Shown here: one piece after another, positions 26,913 to 32,130 of the stretch
How the letters are laid out: the number at the start of each line of letters is the position of its first letter
Numbering within the stretch: position 1 is the first letter of the stretch
Source: Candidatus Cloacimonadota bacterium
GTDB lineage: Bacteria; Cloacimonadota; Cloacimonadia; Cloacimonadales; TCS61
DNA length: 32,130 nt
Reading direction: 5' to 3'
NCBI GenBank assembly: GCA_029932755.1
Contig: JAOZPK010000006.1
Coordinates: forward strand, 1-32,130
Translations under genes and position numbers: made by a program
Notes under the pieces: model-generated
The model's input: the letters and a program-made list of their open reading frames with translations, nothing else
What the model was told of the DNA's origin: nothing
The model's database searches: none

Positions 26913-28124
26913 TTACTTTAGGAGAATCATCTTTCTCGTCTTTTCGAAATTTTCAGTTTTCAGTTTATAGAAATATATTCCAGTAGAAACGAATTTACCA
27001 TTATCATCTTTTCCATTCCAAATTACTGAATGCTGACCTGCTGGTAGCTGTTCGCTGATAAGCTGCTTCACTTGTTGTCCTTTAATGTTGTAGATATTGA
27101 GTGTCACAAACGAGGATGTTTGTGTTACAGAAAAACTGATAGTTGTTTCAGGATTGAAAGGATTAGGATAATTTTGAGATAATTCAAATTTAACACTGGT
27201 GATTTCATTTGAAACTTCAATTCCAACCGGATTGATTAATCCATTTATGTCATATCTGGAAAAGAAATTCCAGATTTCTTCAGATGCATTAATATCATAA
27301 TTTGTATATGGAAGTCCATATTCATATGTAGTTCCAGGCCATGAATGTCCACCATCAATTACTTTATAATGTTCAACTGAAACACCATTATCACCTTCAT
27401 CATAAGCAATAAGCTCAATAGTACTTCCGTCATTTGGGTCAATATCAGGTAATTCTGTTATTGTAGGTGTTGCATTGCAATTATTATATCCAACCCAATA
27501 TTGGATCACATCTTCTATAGGTTCTGACCACCATGTCCCATTATAAGGAACAACAGTATCTGAATCTCCATGCATTTGTATAATCGGAGTTGGGTGTTGA
27601 GGATTACTATTGCTTAATGTTTCCGGAGTCATTGATCCTGCAACAGAGGCAATAGCAGCAATCCTATCACTCAATTGACAAACTAAGAGAAAACTCATGT
27701 ACCCTCCGTTGGAAAACCCAGTGCTGTAAATCCTTGTTGAATCAATACTGAAATCTGAAGAAAGTGAATCGAGCAATGCCTCTGTAAAACCTACATCATC
27801 TATTGGACTCCCTATAATCCAACCCCCAACATTCCAATGAGTTATACCTTGAAATAACGTTCCCTGAGGATGGACAATCAAAAACCCTGAACTATCAGCA
27901 ATAGATCTAAAATCACCATACTCCATTTGATAATCTGCAGTCTGATTATATCCATGAAAATTAAGAATCAATGGAACTGGTGAATTCCCAGTGTAGTTTG
28001 CTGGTATATAGAGAATATATTCTCTTAGCATTTCGTCATGTGTTATTGATCCATAGATGGTTTGTTGTGCAAAACACAAAGTTGATAATCCAATTAGGAA
28101 AAGAATAATTACTAATTGTTTCAT
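26913..28124 (-). CDS. Secreted PHB-depolymerase/feruloyl-esterase-like hydrolase with C-terminal sorting domain
   Basis: VPLILNFHGYNQTADYQ, TGFSNGGYMSFLL (GxSxGG), HGDSDTVVPYNG, DGGHSWPG; C-terminal NYPNPFNPETTISFSV...GIYFYKLKTENFEKTRKMILLK. Start at 28124 (MKQLVI...) chosen over 28136 because of the GGAGG upstream. Confidence 0.88.
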   Translation of the reverse strand: MKQLVIILFLIGLSTLCFAQQTIYGSITHDEMLREYILYIPANYTGNSPVPLILNFHGYNQTADYQMEYGDFRSIADSSGFLIVHPQGTLFQGITHWNVGGWIIGSPIDDVGFTEALLDSLSSDFSIDSTRIYSTGFSNGGYMSFLLVCQLSDRIAAIASVAGSMTPETLSNSNPQHPTPIIQMHGDSDTVVPYNGTWWSEPIEDVIQYWVGYNNCNATPTITELPDIDPNDGSTIELIAYDEGDNGVSVEHYKVIDGGHSWPGTTYEYGLPYTNYDINASEEIWNFFSRYDINGLINPVGIEVSNEITSVKFELSQNYPNPFNPETTISFSVTQTSSFVTLNIYNIKGQQVKQLISEQLPAGQHSVIWNGKDDNGKFVSTGIYFYKLKTENFEKTRKMILLK

Positions 28125-28206
28125 AAAAACCTCCAATAATTTAATCTTATTGTAAAATTCTAGTATAGCAATGCTGCTCTAATCTAAAATACTAATTCCT
28201 TTATCT

Positions 28207-30651
28207 TTATTTGAGTAATATCATCTTTTTCGTCTTTTCGAAATTAGCGGTTTTAAGTTTATAGAAATATATTCCGCTTGAAACGGATTTACCATTGTCA
28301 TCAGTCCCATTCCAAATAACTGTACGCTGACCGGCTGACAGTTGATCGCTTATAAGCTGTTTTACTTTTTGTCCTTTGATGTTGTAGATGTCTAGATTCA
28401 CAAACGAGGACGTTTGTGTTACAGAAAAACTGATCGTTGTTTCTGGATTGAATGGATTGGGGTAATTCTGATGTAGCTTAGTTATGGCAGGAATTACATT
28501 TTCATTGCTGCTTAAATTTTGAGAAACAGCCACGGTCTTGATACAAAAATTATAGTTATAAGTTGCAGGAAGTGGCATCCAGGAAGATGTATAGATGTAG
28601 GCTCCGTTTCCTTCTACTACTGGACCTGCATCGTGATAAACTGCTGCAATGTTACCGGAGAGAGAATAAATTCTGTAACCGATATAATATTCTGCCGTTA
28701 CATCTATCTCAAAAAGATCTTCATAAACAACATTAAGCCACTCACCTTCTGTAAAATTATTTACCTGTTGTTCACAGAGTAAAAAATCGTTTTTCCAAAT
28801 TTGAGCATATAATTCACCTTCATCAGGATCGAAAGGAGCGATAAATTCTACTTGTGAAAAAATATTATCTTCATAACCTATTAGGTCTTCTCCAGCCAGC
28901 CGGATCGCACAACTCATATATTGGAAAAGCTGTAATTGTCCCACCGGATCTCCAGCAAAATTGAATGTAAATTCATAGGGATATTCTTCCAGTTGGAAAT
29001 CAATAATTTGGTTATCTACTGAGATTGTTACATCCTGGGTATCGAAGTAATTTCCAGCTAAACTGGCAGTTGCTACATAATCTCCAGGAATTACTCCTGG
29101 AATAACGTAATCACCATTTATATCTGCAACTCCGGAACTGATTAATATATCATCCTGGTAAATATTTATGTGCGTATTTTCCGGATTTATAGCAACACTT
29201 ACATTTCCGGAAATTGTCTCATAATTATCCAAATAGATAATAAGAGTATTATTATTTTCATCCAAAGTAACGATCTCATTCTTATAAAAATATCCACCAT
29301 TTTCTAATTCGATGATTGCTGTCATTTCGTATTCACCAGGGAAAAGAATGGGAATATCAAAGTAACCGTCCGGATCATCAACAAATATCTCATGATATCT
29401 GGGTCCATCCAGAATAATGTGAGTTTCATCCAAAGGGACTCCTTCTGCAACGACCACACCAGACACATCGAAAGGTATAGTTCCACCTTCGATATTAATA
29501 ACAGCACATTCAATGATGCTGAAGCCGCCTGGCATTCCGGTGGGAAGAGAGAACCAACCACTGGAGGCTCCTCCCCAGCCAAAATTTAAATGATAGGTGT
29601 CTTCATTACCATTATAACCATCACAAATTATTATATGACCACTTCCACCTGATATATAAACGGCAAACTCTGCCGGACGAGCTTCTATTATATCTGCCTG
29701 GAGATCACTATAAAACAGTTCATTAATAACTGTAGCATAAATCGCTGTATCGTAATCGTATTTGTCAAGAAGAGCATAATAAGCATCAACTAACCATGTC
29801 CCAGACCAAGAGGAAGAGTACCATGTATCTATGGATACTCCTGAGGCAAAATTCAAAGCTGCGATCAAATCTTCTGAGGGATCATCATAATTCTCATAAG
29901 CAATTTTCAATTCATCAAGATATAGATTTAACTGTGGAAAGGAAGGAAAATCAAGCGTTAAATAATCATCATCAATATGAATAGATGGTGATGTCCCGTA
30001 TGAATAATAGTCGTCTGTATCATCAAAAGTGGCTTCACCGATATACTTATGATAATGTAAGATTTGTGCGAAAGCTGTACCTCCGCAACCCACCGCGCTT
30101 CTTTGCATATTTTCCGGATCGAGTGGACAAAAATTATTGTATGGTTCACTTTGGTGCCATTGTGTATCTACCCATCCTCCTGTGGAACTGTAACCTTCCG
30201 GCGGATAGATATTATTCCTGTTCCGGGGTTGTTCATAAGTTCCATTTAGATAACTGCTCCACAAGATTCGGTTTGATTGTTTTACCTCTTCTGATGTGTA
30301 TGGAATTGCTTCCAATCTTAATCTCATATCATTTTTCAGATATTGATATCCAATATTTTGAGGGGTGTCCAAATTAATGAAATTGTTGAGAAAAGAATAA
30401 CCGATAACCGGGTAAATATCTGTATCAGTTGAGGTCGCAACAAAGCCTTTTGGCTGCAGATTGAAAACATAAGCTAAAGTAATTTCATTTGAATCTTTTA
30501 TTTCAAAATATTCGGAGATCGTATATCCTGTTTTTTCGTGAATAGTGAGTTGATGTTCTGCTATTTTCAGAGCTTGTTCGTAGCTTACGGATGATGCTGT
30601 GAGAACATTAACAAGAAAAAGTAAAATCACTAAAATAAGTAATTGTTTCAT
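28207..30651 (-). CDS. C10 family (streptopain-like) cysteine peptidase with C-terminal sorting domain
   Basis: RSAVGCGGTAFAQILHYHKY (catalytic Cys), SGGSGHIIICDGYNGNEDTYHLNFGWGG (catalytic His), Spi-like prodomain; C-terminal NYPNPFNPETTISFSV...KTKKMILLK. Confidence 0.9.
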   Translation of the reverse strand: MKQLLILVILLFLVNVLTASSVSYEQALKIAEHQLTIHEKTGYTISEYFEIKDSNEITLAYVFNLQPKGFVATSTDTDIYPVIGYSFLNNFINLDTPQNIGYQYLKNDMRLRLEAIPYTSEEVKQSNRILWSSYLNGTYEQPRNRNNIYPPEGYSSTGGWVDTQWHQSEPYNNFCPLDPENMQRSAVGCGGTAFAQILHYHKYIGEATFDDTDDYYSYGTSPSIHIDDDYLTLDFPSFPQLNLYLDELKIAYENYDDPSEDLIAALNFASGVSIDTWYSSSWSGTWLVDAYYALLDKYDYDTAIYATVINELFYSDLQADIIEARPAEFAVYISGGSGHIIICDGYNGNEDTYHLNFGWGGASSGWFSLPTGMPGGFSIIECAVINIEGGTIPFDVSGVVVAEGVPLDETHIILDGPRYHEIFVDDPDGYFDIPILFPGEYEMTAIIELENGGYFYKNEIVTLDENNNTLIIYLDNYETISGNVSVAINPENTHINIYQDDILISSGVADINGDYVIPGVIPGDYVATASLAGNYFDTQDVTISVDNQIIDFQLEEYPYEFTFNFAGDPVGQLQLFQYMSCAIRLAGEDLIGYEDNIFSQVEFIAPFDPDEGELYAQIWKNDFLLCEQQVNNFTEGEWLNVVYEDLFEIDVTAEYYIGYRIYSLSGNIAAVYHDAGPVVEGNGAYIYTSSWMPLPATYNYNFCIKTVAVSQNLSSNENVIPAITKLHQNYPNPFNPETTISFSVTQTSSFVNLDIYNIKGQKVKQLISDQLSAGQRTVIWNGTDDNGKSVSSGIYFYKLKTANFEKTKKMILLK

Positions 30652-30666
30652 GATAACTCCTTATTA

Positions 30667-30754
30667 AACCTTCGCAATGGCTGAAAGTCTTGCGAATGGT
30701 TGGCAATTTTCTGATAACAACCATTGTGAAGGTCTTCAACCATTCGCAAGGTTT
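30667..30754. repeat. Compound palindromic extragenic repeat (four related half-sites)
   Basis: aaccttcgcaatgg (30667-30680), cttgcgaatggttg (30689-30702), aaccattgtgaaggt (30719-30733), caaccattcgcaag (30737-30750). Confidence 0.8.
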
Positions 30755-30757
30755 CAG

Positions 30758-32130
30758 TTATTTCATTAATATCATTTTCTTCGTCTGTTCATGTTTTCCA
30801 GCTTTCAGTTTATAGAAATAAATCCCTGAAGAAACTGATTTATTATTATCATCTCTTCCATTCCAAACTACGCTGTAATGTTTTCCCTCTCGTCCTTCGA
30901 TGAACTCAGGATGACACAAGCTCGGGGAAAGGTCTTTCACTTTTTGACCTTTAAGGTTATAAATACCCAATTCGATTTGTTTGTTTTGTTCGCTGCTAAC
31001 GCTAAAAGAAATCGTGGTGGACGGGTTAAAAGGATTGGGATAATTTTGATGCAGAAAGTCTTTTGTTTGTACAATTGTGTTTTCGTTGCTGCTAACCGGT
31101 TCGGGATGCTCATAAGCTCCCATATCAATGTAAGCAAATCCATCTCCTCTGCCATCCACGATTCGCTCATTACCGATAATATCAAAAAGTGGTAGATTCA
31201 ATCCGGTTGTATCTTGAATACCGGCATCTATACAGGGAGAATCTTCCAACAATGAGAAGGAATGTTCTCCGGTTCCTGCAAATAAAGGATCTTCAAAAAT
31301 ATTGAAAAAATCATCACAGGATGTTCCATAAATGTTAAATCCTGTAATATCACCCAGTCCGGTAGGAACACCTCCACTAAATTCATTCCCATCGTTAAAA
31401 AAATCACAGAAACTGATATCTACATTTCCGGGTAGATTAAAATATATTCCTGCACCACTAACTGCCTCATTTCCTTCGGCTATCGTATTGATCATGGTAA
31501 TGTCCGAACTATTAACAGCAATTCCCCCACCATTTCCGGTTGTATTTCCGCTGATTGTGCAGTTGATAAATTTAGCATAAGCATTAATTAGGACATAAGC
31601 ACCACCGCCATTTCCACCTGAATGATTATCACTTATCATGCAATTGATAATATCTACTTCAGAATCATATATCCCAAAACCACCGCAATTTCCATTAGCA
31701 GTATTTCCAAAAATTTGACAATTTTCAACAATACCGTGATTTGTTGTTGAACATGAAGTATAAGTTATACCTCCAGAATGTGTTCCTGCTGTATTGTTAC
31801 ATATGATATTATTGAAGAATACGGGGCTGGAATCGCCAATAATAAAAACTCCACCACCCCTTAAATCAGTAGAATTTCCTGTTATAACATTGCCTACTAA
31901 GGTTGGAGAACTGTTGTTAATGAATATCCCACCACCATCAGCAGAACTATTGCCGTTTGTGATCGAGAATCCGGTTAAAACGGCATCCATAGTTTCACCA
32001 TTTACAAATCCTACAACATAACCATTTTGATTTCCATCAATAATTGTCAGGGAAATATAGGTTGTATCTTGTGTTGTTAAGAATAATGAAGCAATAGTAA
32101 TGTTCTTACCATAGTAGTTAATGTTTTCTA
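30758..32130 (-). CDS. Right-handed parallel beta-helix repeat protein with C-terminal sorting domain; 5' end lies beyond the window
   Basis: Repeated GNSTDLRGGGVFI/GNTTGNGGGIAV-type coils; DIGAYEHP-like end; NYPNPFNPSTTISFSV...TKKMILMK. Manual translation stays open from 31990 to the window end (...NINYYGKNITIASLFLTTQDTTYISLTIIDGNQNGYVVGFVNGETMDAVLTGFSITNGN), so Met at 31990 is internal. Confidence 0.9.
   Translation of the reverse strand, partial: ENINYYGKNITIASLFLTTQDTTYISLTIIDGNQNGYVVGFVNGETMDAVLTGFSITNGNSSADGGGIFINNSSPTLVGNVITGNSTDLRGGGVFIIGDSSPVFFNNIICNNTAGTHSGGITYTSCSTTNHGIVENCQIFGNTANGNCGGFGIYDSEVDIINCMISDNHSGGNGGGAYVLINAYAKFINCTISGNTTGNGGGIAVNSSDITMINTIAEGNEAVSGAGIYFNLPGNVDISFCDFFNDGNEFSGGVPTGLGDITGFNIYGTSCDDFFNIFEDPLFAGTGEHSFSLLEDSPCIDAGIQDTTGLNLPLFDIIGNERIVDGRGDGFAYIDMGAYEHPEPVSSNENTIVQTKDFLHQNYPNPFNPSTTISFSVSSEQNKQIELGIYNLKGQKVKDLSPSLCHPEFIEGREGKHYSVVWNGRDDNNKSVSSGIYFYKLKAGKHEQTKKMILMK
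30891..30915 (-). repeat. Interspersed repeat fragment inserted in-frame in a CDS (encodes CHPEFIEGR)
   Basis: cgtccttcgatgaactcaggatgac; translates to CHPEFIEGR in the gene frame and SSFDELRMT on the opposite strand. Absent from the two paralogous C-terminal domains in this window. Confidence 0.8.

Noticed and set aside
28519-30377. Plus-strand ORFs opposite the C10 peptidase, including 29985-30377 (130 aa)
   Set aside because: Shadow ORFs antisense to a well-supported peptidase gene; no RBS or recognisable domain.
30878-31195. Plus-strand ORF MFSLSSFDELRMTQARG...
   Set aside because: Not a gene: antisense to the beta-helix protein. Its SSFDELRMT start is the reverse-strand reading of the inserted repeat, and was used only as evidence for that repeat.

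Overview
AT-rich, mostly protein-coding bacterial window of 32,130 bp. The mix of type IX-like C-terminal sorting tails, GWxTD protein, AgmX-like transducer and glutamate-mutase-L-like protein suggests a Cloacimonadota/FCB-group genome; this taxonomic guess is inference only. Housekeeping genes recognised: queH, acyl-CoA dehydrogenase, priA, yraN (UPF0102), dnaE. Main accessory content: (1) a single-domain GIY-YIG nuclease ORF between two direct 105-bp copies of an internally palindromic repeat, with the repeat supplying the ORF's last codons and stop; (2) a tight ~11-kb minus-strand operon encoding a putative envelope machine: outer-membrane barrel with coiled coil, two large TPR proteins (674 and 1456 aa), an 82-aa secreted protein, ExbB/TolQ, two ExbD/TolR paralogues (one with Asn in place of the proton-relay Asp) and an AgmX/TonB-like transducer with a cytoplasmic N-terminal domain, ending at a good intrinsic terminator; (3) a TetR regulator followed by a 1054-aa protein joining a zinc ribbon, a GlmL/MutL-type ASKHA domain and a long barrel-like C-terminal region; (4) three secreted proteins (esterase, C10 peptidase, beta-helix protein cut by the window end) sharing a C-terminal sorting module. 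One of these carries an in-frame insertion of a widespread-looking interspersed repeat encoding CHPEFIEGR. No tRNA, rRNA or CRISPR array was recognised.
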